Shown here: positions 10,352 through 21,100 of the stretch, piece after piece | How the letters are laid out: every line of letters begins with the position of its first letter | Numbering within the stretch: the first letter of the stretch is position 1 | Assembly: GCF_040833985.1 (NCBI RefSeq) | Contig: NZ_CP162139.1 | Span: 2,500,001 to 2,564,000 of the forward strand | Origin: Leptospira sp. WS4.C2 | GTDB lineage: Bacteria > Spirochaetota > Leptospiria > Leptospirales > Leptospiraceae | Length of the DNA stretch: 64,000 nt | Reading direction: 5' to 3' | Notes under the pieces: generated by a model | The model's input: the letters and a program-made list of their open reading frames with translations, nothing else | Told to the model about the DNA's origin: nothing | Databases searched by the model: none | Program-made: the position numbers and the translations under genes

Positions 10352-11259
10352 TATCCTCTTGGATGGAATTTCTTATGAACTTCCTTCAGAGTTTTATTTG
10401 CCATATGCGTATAAATCTGAGTCGTTGAAATATCGATATGACCCAAAAGTTCCTGAACCGATTTGAGGTCCGCATGGTTCTCTAGTAGGTGGGTAGCAAA
10501 AGAGTGACGAAGTGTGTGTGGTGTTACTTTTTTCTTTATTTTTGTGCGTTTGATGTAATGATTTAAAAGACGCCATACCGACTTACGGTTGATATACGAT
10601 CCTTTTTTTGAAACAAAAACAAATTCACAGGTTCTTTTTTTCAAAATTTCTGTACGGCTTTCCACGAGATATTTTTTCAAAATCTCCAATGACTTTTCAC
10701 CAAAAGGAACAAGGCGTTGTCTTCCACCCTTTCCTTCCACAGTGATCGTCATGTTTTCCATGTCGATGTCTGTCATCCTTAAGTTACATGCTTCAGAGAT
10801 ACGAAGGCCAGAGGAATAAAGAAGTTCAAAGATACATTTGTCACGAAGTTCGTACAAATTGTCCTCTTTGATATTACGAAAGAGTTCTTCAATTTCTACT
10901 TGAGTGAGGTAATCAGGGATGGTTCTTGCGACTTCTGGAGTTTCAATTTTTTCGGTTGGATTGGAATCCAAACGTTTTTCATCCCGAAGGTATTTGTAAA
11001 ATTGGCGGATGGCGACCACTTCTCGTGCCAGAGTTTTAGCTGAGATTTTACGTTCTCTTTCACCCTCTAGAAAACGCATAATATCGTTTGCTTTTACTTC
11101 TAAGAAGTTGATATGTTCCTTTTCCAAGAAGATCGCAAACTTGTTGAGATCGTATCCGTAGGAATATATTGAATTATCGCTCAGTCCTTTTTCTACGGAC
11201 AGGTATTCTTGGAATGTTTGTAAAAGCTGATTTTGAGAAACTGGCAATTTGGAACCCAT
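10351..11259 (-). CDS. xerD: Tyrosine recombinase XerC/XerD
   Basis: 302 aa, standard length. N-terminal SAM-like core-binding domain (residues 8-95) followed by the catalytic domain with R in SSGLRISEA, H-x-x-R in HTLRHSFATH, H in LGHIDISTT, and the nucleophile tyrosine in QIYTH. It resolves chromosome dimers at dif together with its partner. Whether it is XerC or XerD cannot be settled here; only one is in the window. Start at ATG 11259; the divergent lipoprotein gene follows closely. Confidence 0.93.
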   Translation of the reverse strand: MGSKLPVSQNQLLQTFQEYLSVEKGLSDNSIYSYGYDLNKFAIFLEKEHINFLEVKANDIMRFLEGERERKISAKTLAREVVAIRQFYKYLRDEKRLDSNPTEKIETPEVARTIPDYLTQVEIEELFRNIKEDNLYELRDKCIFELLYSSGLRISEACNLRMTDIDMENMTITVEGKGGRQRLVPFGEKSLEILKKYLVESRTEILKKRTCEFVFVSKKGSYINRKSVWRLLNHYIKRTKIKKKVTPHTLRHSFATHLLENHADLKSVQELLGHIDISTTQIYTHMANKTLKEVHKKFHPRG

Positions 11260-11356
11260 CTTTACTCTCTTATGTTACTTAAAGGGTCGGACAAAAAGCT
11301 TAAAGAGACTTATTATTTTTTTTGCCACAAATGGCTATGTCAGGAAAAAAGGAGAT

Positions 11357-11878
11357 GTGGTTCATAGAAACTCCCTCTTTTTTTTGCTCATCCTTTCTTT
11401 ACTGTTAGTCGTTAATTGCGGCCGAAAAGAACGGTCCCTATTTGAAGAAGGAAAAAAATGGGAAATGGTAGGAGAAAAAACAAAAGCTCTTTATTACTAC
11501 GAACTTTCCCTTCGGGAGAATCCCGACTACGATCCAGTACTCAAACGGATGGGACTTCTCCTTGCTGAGAGTAACCAGTCCATCGCCACTGCTATCTTTT
11601 ATTTGGAAAAATACCACAAACAGAAAAAAGACGACACAGAAGTACAACGTGAACTCTTTCGACTCTATCTTACCACAGGATATGAAAAAGAAGCACTGGA
11701 AATTTTGGAGGAAATCCGGTTCCAAGGAAAAAAAGAAACTTTGGAATTTTTTGAAACTACCTACCTTTGCCTTACCAGAGGGTTCAAACAGAAGGATTAC
11801 TTACTGACTTTAGAAAAAAGCCCTCTCGCAGGGGACCCCTACTATGCACCATGGGTCCGGGCTTGTGAAACAAAATAG
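11357..11878 (+). CDS. Small TPR lipoprotein
   Basis: 173 aa from the GTG at 11357. The N-terminus is a lipoprotein signal (RNSLFFLLILSLLLVVNC) with a lipobox ending at the cysteine near residue 21. Two to three TPR-like helical pairs follow (KALYYYELSLRENPDY, AIFYLEKYHKQ, KEALEILEE). It probably sits on a membrane as a protein-interaction scaffold. A GGAG lies only 2 nt before the GTG, which is unusually close; no better in-frame start is visible, and longer readings would bury the signal peptide. Confidence 0.75.
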   Translation: MVHRNSLFFLLILSLLLVVNCGRKERSLFEEGKKWEMVGEKTKALYYYELSLRENPDYDPVLKRMGLLLAESNQSIATAIFYLEKYHKQKKDDTEVQRELFRLYLTTGYEKEALEILEEIRFQGKKETLEFFETTYLCLTRGFKQKDYLLTLEKSPLAGDPYYAPWVRACETK

Positions 11879-11939
11879 ACAGAGAAACCCTGAAATCCTG
11901 TCTAAACAATAAAGAACAAGATACAGAATAGGAGAAATT

Positions 11940-12881
11940 ATGAACCATAAAGTTGTCATCATCGGATCGGGTCCCGCAGGACATACAGCAGCCATTTACG
12001 CAGCCAGAGCCAATTTAAACCCGGTGATGTATGAAGGATTTATGGCAGGGGGAGTTGCCGCAGGCGGACAACTGACCACCACAACCGAAGTGGAAAACTT
12101 TCCCGGTTTCCCAGAAGGAATCGATGGAACAAAACTCACCCAACTTTTCCGGGAACAATCCGTAAAATACGGAACCACCATCCACACCCAAACCATCACC
12201 AAGGTGGATTTTTCCAAACGCCCTTTTACCATCTGGTCTGATGATGAAGAAATCAAAGCCGATTCCATCATCATTGCGACAGGTGCCACAGCCAAACGAA
12301 TGTTTGTCCCAGGCGAAGAAACATTCTGGCAACGCGGGATCTCCGCCTGTGCTGTTTGTGACGGTGCCCTCCCTATCTACCGAAACAAGGCCCTTGCGGT
12401 TGTTGGTGGTGGTGACTCTGCTGTGGAAGAAGCAAACCACCTGACTAAATTTGCATCCAAAGTGTACTTAATAGTCAGACGGGACCAACTCCGTGCTTCT
12501 CAAATTATGCAAAAACGTGCCATGGAACATCCAAAAATTGAAATCCTTTGGAACCAAACTGTCGTGGAAGCCAAAGGTGGGGCCACGGGCCTTAGTTCCA
12601 TTGTCCTCGAAAGCACAATCGACAAAGCAAAAAAGGACCTAGAAGTGGGTGGACTTTTTTATGCGATTGGGCATGTTCCCAATACCCAAGTGTTCCAAGG
12701 CCAGTTGGATTTAGATGAAACAGGTTATATCCTGACAAAACCGGGAACCACACAAACAAATGTGGAGGGGGTTTTTGCGGCAGGGGATGTCCAGGACAAA
12801 GTGTACCGACAAGCGATTACCGCAGCAGGTAGTGGTTGTATGGCGGCCCTCGAAGCGGAACGTTGGTTAGAAGGTCACTAA
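11940..12881 (+). CDS. trxB: Thioredoxin reductase
   Basis: 313 aa. FAD-binding [16 protein letters not shown] at the N-terminus, redox-active CAVCDG (about residues 136-141) inside the NADPH domain with [10 protein letters not shown], and the second FAD motif [21 protein letters not shown] near the C-terminus. It reduces thioredoxin with NADPH in the cytoplasm. A ribosome site (GGAG) precedes the ATG. The stop shares four bases with the convergent downstream gene. Confidence 0.97.
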   Translation: MNHKVVIIGSGPAGHTAAIYAARANLNPVMYEGFMAGGVAAGGQLTTTTEVENFPGFPEGIDGTKLTQLFREQSVKYGTTIHTQTITKVDFSKRPFTIWSDDEEIKADSIIIATGATAKRMFVPGEETFWQRGISACAVCDGALPIYRNKALAVVGGGDSAVEEANHLTKFASKVYLIVRRDQLRASQIMQKRAMEHPKIEILWNQTVVEAKGGATGLSSIVLESTIDKAKKDLEVGGLFYAIGHVPNTQVFQGQLDLDETGYILTKPGTTQTNVEGVFAAGDVQDKVYRQAITAAGSGCMAALEAERWLEGH

Positions 12882-12890
12882 GGAGTGACC
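12873..12890. repeat. Perfect inverted repeat across two convergent stop codons
   Basis: GGTCACT and AGTGACC form a perfect 7-bp stem with a 4-nt loop. The repeat contains the trxB stop and the stop of the convergent 12878-14629 gene. No T-run follows on either side, so it is not a standard intrinsic terminator, but it could fold in both mRNA tails. Confidence 0.55.
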
Positions 12891-14629
12891 GACTTTCCCT
12901 CGGCATCTTTGTAGGTTTTTGATTCCAAATTAAAAAATATCACCGAATCTCCCTTCGGTGATATGTATTGTTTTTTTCCATCTTCCCACTCGATCAATGT
13001 AAAATTAGAACCCCTAAAAAGGATTTGGTCTCCAGGAAACACATTCGCTTCCCAAGAGTCTCCATACCAACGGTAATTCCCTTTTTTCCAAAGATATAAA
13101 TAACTCCCGCCCGGTCCAAGAAAGTCTCCTTCCAACTTACCAGAAAAAGATTCCACAGGAGCTAGAAAGATTTTTTGCAAACTTGGTAATTGCGTGTAGG
13201 ACTTGATCTCCAATGCTGATTCCGGAAGTGGAAATCCATTTTCTAAAAAGGACTTGTATTCCGTTGGAAATTTAGAATTCATTCGTGTATATCCAGCTAA
13301 CTGGAGTTTTTTGCCATCTCGAAGCACAGAGTCTTTCTCTTTTTCGAAACGGGACAAACTATCTTTCAAAATTTGATCAGGGGAAACACCGGTAGCATTT
13401 TGTAAAGCCAGAGCCGGCGCGGTTCCTAAACAGGTTTCTTTTTGGTAGGATACAATGGCTTCTTTTCCATAGGTTTCATGAATATGTTTGATCATAAGTG
13501 GACCAATAGAATAAGGAAGTAAATCTTTATACTTTGCATCTAACAACGATTTAAAGGTTTTAGGAACTTTGTTTTCACGAATCAACTTCTCTGCATCATT
13601 ATAAATATGAAATTGTTTTCGTTCGTAAAATTTTGCTTCTACATAATTGGCAATTCCTTCTTCAAACCAAGGATCCAAAATATCGGCAGGTGGAATTTTA
13701 CCAGTTTCCGATTGAATTTTTAAACAGGAAATTTGTTCTAAATTATGAACTGCTTCGTGGTAGAAAACTCCGAAAAAAACACGGCGAAGTGCATCAGAAT
13801 CAAATTCTGGATTTCCTGTGGCCTGCGGCATTTTTTCCCCGCAGCATAAACTAATGGAATCCCTTCCTCCAAAGCCGCCCTCTTCTGTTCCGCCGGGGAG
13901 ATCAGCTCCAATGAAATCTTTTATTTCTGGATATTTGTCGAATAACAAAACAGGGATTTTTCCTCGATTCTCCAATTGAAATTCGGATTTCATATATTGA
14001 AGAAAAGGTTTCATTTTGAAATTTTCACCAAACACACGTAAGTATTCTAGCCACCGTTCAGAGCCGTAAAATACATAGTTTCCAAATTCCAATTTTGGTT
14101 TTCCAAACTTATTTTCGCTTACAAGAAGATAGTTTTCAAAATTCAAAGGTTTTTGGTGGATGTAATCGTATTCCTTTCTATGGGAAATCCAATACTTTGT
14201 GATTTTGGTTAAGTCGGGATAACTCCAAACCAGGGTCGGCAAACATCCGTTACAAGGAACAGGTGCAGAAATAAAACCAATCCCTGAAGGGAAATCGAGT
14301 TTAAACGTTCCATTCGCCCATTCCGTATAAACACTTCCATCCGCTCGTTTCCATTGGTAATGGTTTTTGGCCCATTGGTAGACCTCACCACCATCGGGAC
14401 CATTGTAATAACCAGGTGTCGGTTCTAAAAATCCCAATTTTAAGTCTTCTAGTTTTGGTTCTTGGAGTCTTTCTACAGAGAGATAAGAAGTGGGGGCAGT
14501 TTCCCCAAAATCAAAATACAATACATCGAAGCTAGGACCACGTTTGAGAGGAATGGTGGCACGATCCGTATCAGAATAGATAACGGTAGTTAGGAGGAAA
14601 AGTGCAAATACAATTGGCTTACGGATCAT
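12878..14629 (-). CDS. Secreted protein with gluzincin-type HExxH motif
   Basis: 583 aa with a signal peptide ([17 protein letters not shown]). Near residue 290 is [11 protein letters not shown] and about 35 residues later [12 protein letters not shown], the HExxH plus distal glutamate arrangement of gluzincin zinc peptidases. Both ends carry tyrosine/tryptophan-rich strands with an 'xYxW/xxDG' rhythm ([11 protein letters not shown] near residue 80; [16 protein letters not shown] near 530), perhaps a repeated beta module. A periplasmic or surface peptidase is the reasonable guess; the substrate is unknown and activity untested. Confidence 0.75.
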   Translation of the reverse strand: MIRKPIVFALFLLTTVIYSDTDRATIPLKRGPSFDVLYFDFGETAPTSYLSVERLQEPKLEDLKLGFLEPTPGYYNGPDGGEVYQWAKNHYQWKRADGSVYTEWANGTFKLDFPSGIGFISAPVPCNGCLPTLVWSYPDLTKITKYWISHRKEYDYIHQKPLNFENYLLVSENKFGKPKLEFGNYVFYGSERWLEYLRVFGENFKMKPFLQYMKSEFQLENRGKIPVLLFDKYPEIKDFIGADLPGGTEEGGFGGRDSISLCCGEKMPQATGNPEFDSDALRRVFFGVFYHEAVHNLEQISCLKIQSETGKIPPADILDPWFEEGIANYVEAKFYERKQFHIYNDAEKLIRENKVPKTFKSLLDAKYKDLLPYSIGPLMIKHIHETYGKEAIVSYQKETCLGTAPALALQNATGVSPDQILKDSLSRFEKEKDSVLRDGKKLQLAGYTRMNSKFPTEYKSFLENGFPLPESALEIKSYTQLPSLQKIFLAPVESFSGKLEGDFLGPGGSYLYLWKKGNYRWYGDSWEANVFPGDQILFRGSNFTLIEWEDGKKQYISPKGDSVIFFNLESKTYKDAEGKSVTP

Positions 14630-14695
14630 GGGGCAGAGATGAACTCACTTGACGCCCCAATGGTCTCCGAAAATCAATGCTCTGTCAAGTGGATT

Positions 14696-15184
14696 CTAAA
14701 CGGAGTTTTGGTTCCGATAGGCAATGGCAATTTGACCTGTGCGAGAAATCTCACGAATTCCGAAAGGTTTAAGAACAGAAATCACATTGGTGACTTGTCT
14801 AGAATTTCCAGAAAATTCAATGAGAAGAGAATCTTCTGTCATTTCTAGAATTTTGACATCGAAACCGTTACAAATGGTAAGGGCTTCACTTCGATTGACT
14901 TCCGTAATCGAAAAAGAGATAAGAACTAGTTCCCTTTGTACAGAACCAGCATACGTCATGTCTTGGACTTTTAAAACATCTGGAAGTTTGAGGAGTTGGT
15001 TTTTGACTTGGCCTACTAAAAAATCATCCCCATTCAAAACGATTGTCATGGAAGAAACTTCCGCGTTGTCCGTCACACCCACAGCAATCGAATCGATATT
15101 GTATCCGCGGCGAGTAAATAGACCAGAAACATGGCTCATTACGCCCGGGTGGTTATTGACTAAAATACTTAGAGTGTGTTTCAT
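14696..15184 (-). CDS. ilvH: Acetolactate synthase small (regulatory) subunit
   Basis: 162 aa, the length of IlvH/IlvN. An N-terminal ACT domain ([21 protein letters not shown], residues 4-75 overall) senses valine; the C-terminal half is the activation domain ([13 protein letters not shown] at the end). It stimulates and feedback-regulates IlvB in branched-chain amino-acid synthesis. Its ATG overlaps the ilvB stop (ATGA), giving coupled translation. Confidence 0.95.
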   Translation of the reverse strand: MKHTLSILVNNHPGVMSHVSGLFTRRGYNIDSIAVGVTDNAEVSSMTIVLNGDDFLVGQVKNQLLKLPDVLKVQDMTYAGSVQRELVLISFSITEVNRSEALTICNGFDVKILEMTEDSLLIEFSGNSRQVTNVISVLKPFGIREISRTGQIAIAYRNQNSV

Positions 15185-16887
15185 TTTTTCAATTTCCCCA
15201 AGTCTTTGAATTCGATTAGATCTTGTTGTGATTTTCCTGCAGGGATCATTGGGAAGACTTTTTCTTCCGCTGGGATCATCACTTCAATCAGGGCTGATCC
15301 ACTATCTTTTAGGAAAAAATCCACTCCCTTTTCAATTTCAGATTTGTGTTCAATCTTCATCGCCGGAATCCCGTAGGCTTCTGCAAGTTTGACGAAGTTT
15401 GGATTATAAGTCCACTGCGACTCACTAAATCTTTCTTCATAAAATAGTTCCTGCCACTGGCGCACCATTCCGAGAAAGTTATTATTGAATAATAAAATTT
15501 TGACACCTAACTTAGATTGTGCGATGGTAGCAAGTTCTTGAATACACATCTGAAAAGATCCGTCTCCCGTCACACAAATCACTGTTTTGTCAGGGTTTCC
15601 AAATTTGGCACCAATAGCAGCTGGAAGTCCATACCCCATTGTACCAAGTCCCCCTGAAGTTAACCAAGTATTGGGCCTGTCAAAAAGATAATACTGAGCT
15701 GCCCACATTTGGTGTTGGCCTACATCAGTCGAAACAATGGCTTCGCCTTTGGTTTTAGCATACACCCGTTGTAAGAAGTCTTGTGGTTTGATGTTATCCC
15801 CACTGTTATCAAAATCGAGTGGATGATTTTTCTTTAAGGTTTGAATATGTTCAATCCAAGAAGTGCGGTCTCCTCCTTTGACAAAAGGAAGGATTTCGCG
15901 AATGGCATCTTTTAGGTCTCCATGAAGGATATGATCTACATTGATACGTTTGTTAAACTCAGCCGCATCAATGTCCACATGAGCACGAATGGCATTCGGG
16001 GCAAAGTCTTGGTATTTGGCAACACGGTCATCAAACCTGGCACCCAAATTTAAAATATAATCACACTCTAACACTGCTTTGTTGGCATAAGCCGTTCCAT
16101 GCATTCCAAGCATTCCCACCGATAAAGGATGCGTCCCTGGAAAAGCACCAAGACCCATAAGAGTTGTAGTCACAGGAGCATTTGCTTTTTCTGCTAAAGC
16201 CTTAATTTCAGCGGAAGCAAAAGAATTGATGGCACCACCCCCCACATACAGTAACGGGCGTTTGGCTTGGTTTAGAACTTCCGCAAATTCTTGCGGATCC
16301 CCTTTGACCTTTGGTCTTTCATAATGATGAGGAGCAATTTTGAGTGAAGATGCCTTTCTTACTGTTGTTTTTTGGGTTTGTACATCTTTTGGAAAATCAA
16401 GTAAAACTGGTCCTGGTCTTCCTCCCATGGCTATTTTGATCGCTTCTTCAAAATGACGAGCGAGATCATCTGCTTTTTTGATGAGAGCATTGTATTTGGT
16501 AATAGGAATGGTGATTCCAAAAATATCTGCCTCTTGGAAGGCATCGGTTCCGATGGCATCTGTAGCAACTTGTCCAGTGATGGCAAGGATGGGAATGGAA
16601 TCCAATTTGGCGTCGGTAAGACCAGTGATTAAATTGGTAGCACCAGGACCAGATGTGGCGATACAAACACCTAACTTTCCCGTAGATCTTGCATAACCTT
16701 CTGCCATATGGACGGCACCTTGTTCATGACGAACCAGGATATGTTTAATTTTTTTACTATGATAGAGTTCGTCGTAAAATGGGAGGATGGCACCACCAGG
16801 GTATCCAAAGACAATCTCCACACCAGCTTCTTCCAATAATTCGACCATCAGTCGGCCGCCTGTAATTGCTTCGGTTGTAGATGACAT
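15181..16887 (-). CDS. ilvB: Acetolactate synthase large (catalytic) subunit
   Basis: 568 aa thiamine-diphosphate enzyme. N-terminal PYR domain with [14 protein letters not shown] and its activating glutamate, a central FAD domain, and a C-terminal PP domain with the ThDP/metal motif [12 protein letters not shown] ending in NNN. It joins two pyruvates to acetolactate, or pyruvate and 2-oxobutyrate, for Val/Leu/Ile. A purine-rich site (GGGGGGAA) precedes the ATG. It forms a two-gene operon with ilvH. Confidence 0.97.
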   Translation of the reverse strand: MSSTTEAITGGRLMVELLEEAGVEIVFGYPGGAILPFYDELYHSKKIKHILVRHEQGAVHMAEGYARSTGKLGVCIATSGPGATNLITGLTDAKLDSIPILAITGQVATDAIGTDAFQEADIFGITIPITKYNALIKKADDLARHFEEAIKIAMGGRPGPVLLDFPKDVQTQKTTVRKASSLKIAPHHYERPKVKGDPQEFAEVLNQAKRPLLYVGGGAINSFASAEIKALAEKANAPVTTTLMGLGAFPGTHPLSVGMLGMHGTAYANKAVLECDYILNLGARFDDRVAKYQDFAPNAIRAHVDIDAAEFNKRINVDHILHGDLKDAIREILPFVKGGDRTSWIEHIQTLKKNHPLDFDNSGDNIKPQDFLQRVYAKTKGEAIVSTDVGQHQMWAAQYYLFDRPNTWLTSGGLGTMGYGLPAAIGAKFGNPDKTVICVTGDGSFQMCIQELATIAQSKLGVKILLFNNNFLGMVRQWQELFYEERFSESQWTYNPNFVKLAEAYGIPAMKIEHKSEIEKGVDFFLKDSGSALIEVMIPAEEKVFPMIPAGKSQQDLIEFKDLGKLKK

Positions 16888-16998
16888 ACGTTCCCCCCTA
16901 TTGTCATTTCTGCAAAAAAGAGCCTGTTGTCAATGTTCTCACGTTTTTGAGTCGATTTTTACTGTCTAAAAAAGAATGCTGAAAATTGGACCGAGGAT

Positions 16999-18105
16999 AT
17001 GGAAAACACAGATACTGAAAAGCCACAAGAAGATGAAAAGTTTACAAAAATAAAAGCTCTTGCAAAAGAGGCATATCGTTTTCTTGATCAAGGTCGTTTT
17101 AAAGAAGCCAAGGAACGATTAGACATATTACTGGATGAAGATCCCACCAACACCTATGGCCTAGTAGGTCTTGGCGACTATTACGCCAAAACAAAACAAC
17201 CAGAACAAGCCATCCAATACTATCGAAAATGTTTGGCCGGTGACACAACCAATAAGTTTTCACTTATGGGACTTATGAATGCTTACAGAGATTTAAATAG
17301 TCTCAAACGTATCATCGAAGTGGCAGAAGAATTCCACCACATAACAATTACAGATGCAAGTATCCTTTCTCGAGTTGCCGATGCCCATAGGAAACTAAAG
17401 AACTTCAAAGAATCAGAAGTTTATTATATGGAAGCTCTCCAAATCAATCCCAATGACCAATATGTGATTGTGGGGCTCGGACATTTATACTTTGCCTGCC
17501 AGAGGTATGTGGATGCCATCCAGTGGTGGGAAAAACTACTTTCTAGCCAACCAAACAATATTAAAATCCTTACAGAGATCGGAAACAGCTACCGCAAAAT
17601 CAAGGACTTTGATAAAGCCATTCTTTACTACGACCGCGCCAAAGAACTAGATCCCAAAAACTTCTTTGCTCTCTACGGTCTTGCCGAATCCTATCGTGGT
17701 AAAAAAGATTTTAAAACTGCCATTACCTTTTGGGAAAAAATTCTCGAATCCGATCCAGACAACAAACTCATCATCAATCGTTATGCGGATTCACTTCGTG
17801 GTCTTGGGAATTACGACAAAGCACTCGAATGTTTTAATAAAATTCTCGCAAGCGGTGACGACTACTTTGCCTTACTGGGAAAAGCGGCCGCCTTACGCCT
17901 CATTGGTGACTTAGAAAAAGCAGAAGAAATTTATTTAGGCCTACTTTCCAAGTCTCCGAGTGATCCAAGACCGGCACTGGAACTTTCTGACCTTTGGGAC
18001 ATTATGGGAAAAAAACCTGAGGCCATCAAACTTTTGGAAGATTTAGCAAAGAAAAATCCTTCCAATGAATCCATTCGAGAAAGGATTGAATACTTAAAGG
18101 ATTAA
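16999..18105 (+). CDS. TPR repeat protein (cytoplasmic)
   Basis: 368 aa made almost wholly of about nine TPR units from residue 18 to the end, with repeating motifs such as [44 protein letters not shown] and [12 protein letters not shown]. There is no signal peptide or membrane helix, so it is probably a cytoplasmic scaffold. The partner is unknown. GAGG lies 2-3 nt from the ATG. It is divergent from ilvB and shares a 4-nt stop (TTAA) with the convergent MFS gene. Confidence 0.85.
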   Translation: MENTDTEKPQEDEKFTKIKALAKEAYRFLDQGRFKEAKERLDILLDEDPTNTYGLVGLGDYYAKTKQPEQAIQYYRKCLAGDTTNKFSLMGLMNAYRDLNSLKRIIEVAEEFHHITITDASILSRVADAHRKLKNFKESEVYYMEALQINPNDQYVIVGLGHLYFACQRYVDAIQWWEKLLSSQPNNIKILTEIGNSYRKIKDFDKAILYYDRAKELDPKNFFALYGLAESYRGKKDFKTAITFWEKILESDPDNKLIINRYADSLRGLGNYDKALECFNKILASGDDYFALLGKAAALRLIGDLEKAEEIYLGLLSKSPSDPRPALELSDLWDIMGKKPEAIKLLEDLAKKNPSNESIRERIEYLKD

Positions 18106-19289
18106 ACTGTTATTTCTTCTGTGATTGTTACCTTGAGAAAGTAAAGAAAAACAAAAACGACTACAACTCCAGTGACAACAAAAGTAACTGGAGCTCCAAA
18201 AAGAAACCATAACGAACCCGCAATGAAACTTGCAAAGAACGCTGAAATACTTTGCAGTCCAGTATACATACCAATCCCTGTTGCTGTTTCATTACTTGGA
18301 ATGACATTACTAATCCAAGCCTTGGAAATCCCTTCTGTTGCTGCAGCATAGACACCATACAAAAAGAAAGCAAGTAAAATCAAAATTGGATTTTGAACCA
18401 ATCCCATAAGTAAGTATACAATGGCATAAATTCCAAGACCTAACAAAAACATTTTTTTTAATCCAATTTTATCGGCAAAAACTCCGAGTGGATAAGAAAA
18501 GACTGCATAAACTAAATTATAGAAAATATAAATCCCGATAACTTGATGGTCATCAAGTCCGACTTCTTTCGATCTTAATATCAAAAACACATCAGAACTA
18601 TTCCAAAAGGCAAACACGAGCAGCCCAGCAACTAACTTTCTATAGTTGGAATTTGATTTTTTCCAATAAGAAAGAAAAGAAAAGAGAGAATGATTCCCTT
18701 TCGTTAAATTCTTTTGAAGGGATTGTTTCGGTTTCTCCTTTAAAAGGAAAGTAAATCCAATCGCAATGATACCGGGCAAAAATGCGAAATAAAATAGAAA
18801 TATATAATCTTGAGGGTGGAAATACAAGTAGGCTAAGGCTAGGCTTGGTCCAATGACTGCTCCCAAAGTATCCATAGCACGATGAAATCCAAACACTCTG
18901 GCCTTGGTTTTATTTGTGGCTTCGGAGGATAAAATAGCATCCCTTGCTCCTGTTCGGACTCCTTTTCCAATTCGATCCAAAATACGAGAGGATAAGACAA
19001 CAAAAGGAACTTGGCCTATGCTTAATAAAGGTTTTGAAATGGCACTTAAGGTATATCCCAATCTGACAAAGGGAACACGTTTGCCAGTAACATCTGATAG
19101 TTGTCCAAAGTATCCCTTGCCGTAGCCGGCGACTACCTCCGTGATTCCTTCCAGGATCCCAATAAAGAGGATAGAGTATCCAATAGATTTCAGGTAAATA
19201 GGAAGAATGGGATATAACATCTCGCTTGCGATGTCTGTAAAAAGACTCACAAGCGATAAAACCCAAACGGTTTTAGAAATGTATTTCAA
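18102..19289 (-). CDS. Major facilitator superfamily transporter
   Basis: 395 aa with about 12 predicted membrane helices. The loop between helices 2 and 3 has the MFS-type pattern [10 protein letters not shown], and the first half has [17 protein letters not shown], a motif of a bacterial MFS subgroup often labelled as drug/metabolite efflux. It is an inner-membrane secondary transporter; the substrate cannot be inferred. It shares its stop codon bases with the convergent TPR gene. Confidence 0.88.
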   Translation of the reverse strand: MKYISKTVWVLSLVSLFTDIASEMLYPILPIYLKSIGYSILFIGILEGITEVVAGYGKGYFGQLSDVTGKRVPFVRLGYTLSAISKPLLSIGQVPFVVLSSRILDRIGKGVRTGARDAILSSEATNKTKARVFGFHRAMDTLGAVIGPSLALAYLYFHPQDYIFLFYFAFLPGIIAIGFTFLLKEKPKQSLQKNLTKGNHSLFSFLSYWKKSNSNYRKLVAGLLVFAFWNSSDVFLILRSKEVGLDDHQVIGIYIFYNLVYAVFSYPLGVFADKIGLKKMFLLGLGIYAIVYLLMGLVQNPILILLAFFLYGVYAAATEGISKAWISNVIPSNETATGIGMYTGLQSISAFFASFIAGSLWFLFGAPVTFVVTGVVVVFVFLYFLKVTITEEITV

Positions 19290-19308
19290 AAACGAGAACC
19301 CATCCTCC

Positions 19309-20976
19309 TTACGGAGCGATGGTTTTGAGTAGGCTTAAATCTTCTTTTTTAAAGACTTTAATGGTAGTTTTGTCACCTTCTTTCGGTTTACCGGTCACGT
19401 AGATTTTATCCCCAAAAAAAGTAAGTTCAGAGTTTTCTTCTACCGGCTCTTCTGTCCTTTTTTCAAAGGATAAGTCTGATTTAAATCTGGCGACATGGTA
19501 TTTGTCTTTTACCTTTTCAATTACGTAGATTTTATCTTCTCGATTGATCATAGGTGTTCTCCAGAAAATATCTGCAGATTCGCTTGTTTTTTTGACACCT
19601 AACTTGTCTGGATCCAGTAACACAAGTTTGTGTTTACGTGTTTCTACTTTTTCGCCGTCATACCCTAGAACAAGAACTCCCTGATTAGCGATTTCTTTAA
19701 ATTCCTTAGAACAGATATTATTATAAGAACTTTTATAAAGAGCATCGTCTTTGGCAGGATCAATGGCCCAAAGTTCATTGGAGTAATGACCATCTGTATC
19801 GTATTTGATAAACTTCATAAAAAGAATTTTATTATTCACAACATTGTCGCTTTGTTCTTCTTTTTTCTTCAGTTCGTCTTTGGTTTGTGCAAGCTCCGTT
19901 TTTAGTTCTTCCACTTTGGCTTCGACTTTTTGGACAGTGTCCTCTTTTTTCGCCGTGTCCCCACCCGTGCGAGCTTCTTCTTTTTTAGCGACTTGTTCTT
20001 CTTTTTTACTGAGTTCTTCCTTCTTTGCTTCTACAGCTTCGGATTTTTTCTCAGTGTCTTTTTTCTCTTGTTCAATTTTTTTGATGTCTTCGGTTTTCTT
20101 TTCAATCTCTGTTTTGTTTTTCACAGGATCTTTTTTTAACTCATTGAGGCTTGCAACCGTTTCCGCTTCCTGTTTTTTCAGAGCGTCTTTTTTGTCTTGG
20201 ATTTGTTTTTGTTCATCAGCCACTTCTTGTTTTTTATCTTGCAAAACCTTCTTTTCATCTTTCAGTTTATCGGTTTGCAACTTGTCCATTTTTTTGGCTT
20301 CATCTTCCATCTTCTGTTTGGTGGCTGGATCTTTTTCTTTATCCTTTACCATTTTGTTGACGTCTTTTTCTAACTCATCTGTTGTGAGATCTTTCCCACT
20401 GTCTTTTAAGATATTCCCTTCAATCGGAATGATGATTTGTGTTTTACCGGGCCAATTTTTATAAACCGTATCGATTCCTAATTTGTCACTTGCAGTTGCA
20501 GAGATGACACCTTCTGTATATTTTTTGGTAAAAAACTTAGAGTCTTTTCTGTGAGTGGCATTGTAATACAAAATGTACTGAGCGAGTGTTTCTGCATTCC
20601 CCACTTTGTATTGAAAGGATTTTTCCACATACGAGGCAATGATCCGAGCAATCGAATTGACATGGTCAAAACTTTGAGTCTCCGAAAGAGAAAGGATGTC
20701 CGCTCCGAGTTTTCCATCAGCTCCTGGGAGGATTCTTTGGATTTTCACTCCATCCACGGTGGCCGTATTTTCTTTGGCCAAGGTTTCGGCGAGTTTACGA
20801 CCAATTTCGGTATTTTCTTGGATCATGTCATCAGAAGCCTTACGTAAGGAACGATTGATGAATTCAATTTTTTTGGATCCCTTGATTTCGGATTCACCGA
20901 GAGGGGCTTTGGACTGTGCGGTCAGGGAAAGACCGACTACAAATAGGCAAATGATGATGGAACGAGAAATTCTCAT
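19309..20976 (-). CDS. P83/100-family secreted protein with long coiled coil
   Basis: 555 aa with a signal peptide (SIIICLFVVGLSLTAQS). Residues 25-185 form a globular domain, residues about 190-385 are a highly charged Lys/Glu/Asp coiled coil (many KKEE, KDEK repeats), and residues 395-555 look like a beta-propeller-type C-terminus. This layout matches the Borrelia P83/100 antigen family found across spirochaetes. The protein is probably periplasmic; its function is unknown. The coiled coil produces long false open frames on the other strand. Confidence 0.85.
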   Translation of the reverse strand: MRISRSIIICLFVVGLSLTAQSKAPLGESEIKGSKKIEFINRSLRKASDDMIQENTEIGRKLAETLAKENTATVDGVKIQRILPGADGKLGADILSLSETQSFDHVNSIARIIASYVEKSFQYKVGNAETLAQYILYYNATHRKDSKFFTKKYTEGVISATASDKLGIDTVYKNWPGKTQIIIPIEGNILKDSGKDLTTDELEKDVNKMVKDKEKDPATKQKMEDEAKKMDKLQTDKLKDEKKVLQDKKQEVADEQKQIQDKKDALKKQEAETVASLNELKKDPVKNKTEIEKKTEDIKKIEQEKKDTEKKSEAVEAKKEELSKKEEQVAKKEEARTGGDTAKKEDTVQKVEAKVEELKTELAQTKDELKKKEEQSDNVVNNKILFMKFIKYDTDGHYSNELWAIDPAKDDALYKSSYNNICSKEFKEIANQGVLVLGYDGEKVETRKHKLVLLDPDKLGVKKTSESADIFWRTPMINREDKIYVIEKVKDKYHVARFKSDLSFEKRTEEPVEENSELTFFGDKIYVTGKPKEGDKTTIKVFKKEDLSLLKTIAP

Positions 20977-21100
20977 TGTTTCCTCACGAAAATTGGGGTA
21001 AAGATGCCCACAAGATTAACAACCTTTCCGATTCTGCAAAGCAAGTTTTAGAATAAAAATCTATTTACCGGCGGGTGGATATTCAAAATTCTGTGGGAGG

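Noticed and set aside
16888..16998. Possible ilv attenuator or leader peptide upstream of ilvB
   Set aside because: No run of Leu/Val/Ile codons and no terminator-antiterminator pair; only a weak TTGACA is visible on the minus strand.
19805..20464. A 219-codon open frame on the plus strand rich in Ser/Phe
   Set aside because: It is the antisense of the Lys/Glu coiled coil of the P83/100 protein; the composition follows from that and no start signal or family is seen.
20977..21100. Possible riboswitch upstream of serC
   Set aside because: The gap of about 120 nt between divergent genes shows no conserved aptamer pattern or terminator that I can recognise.
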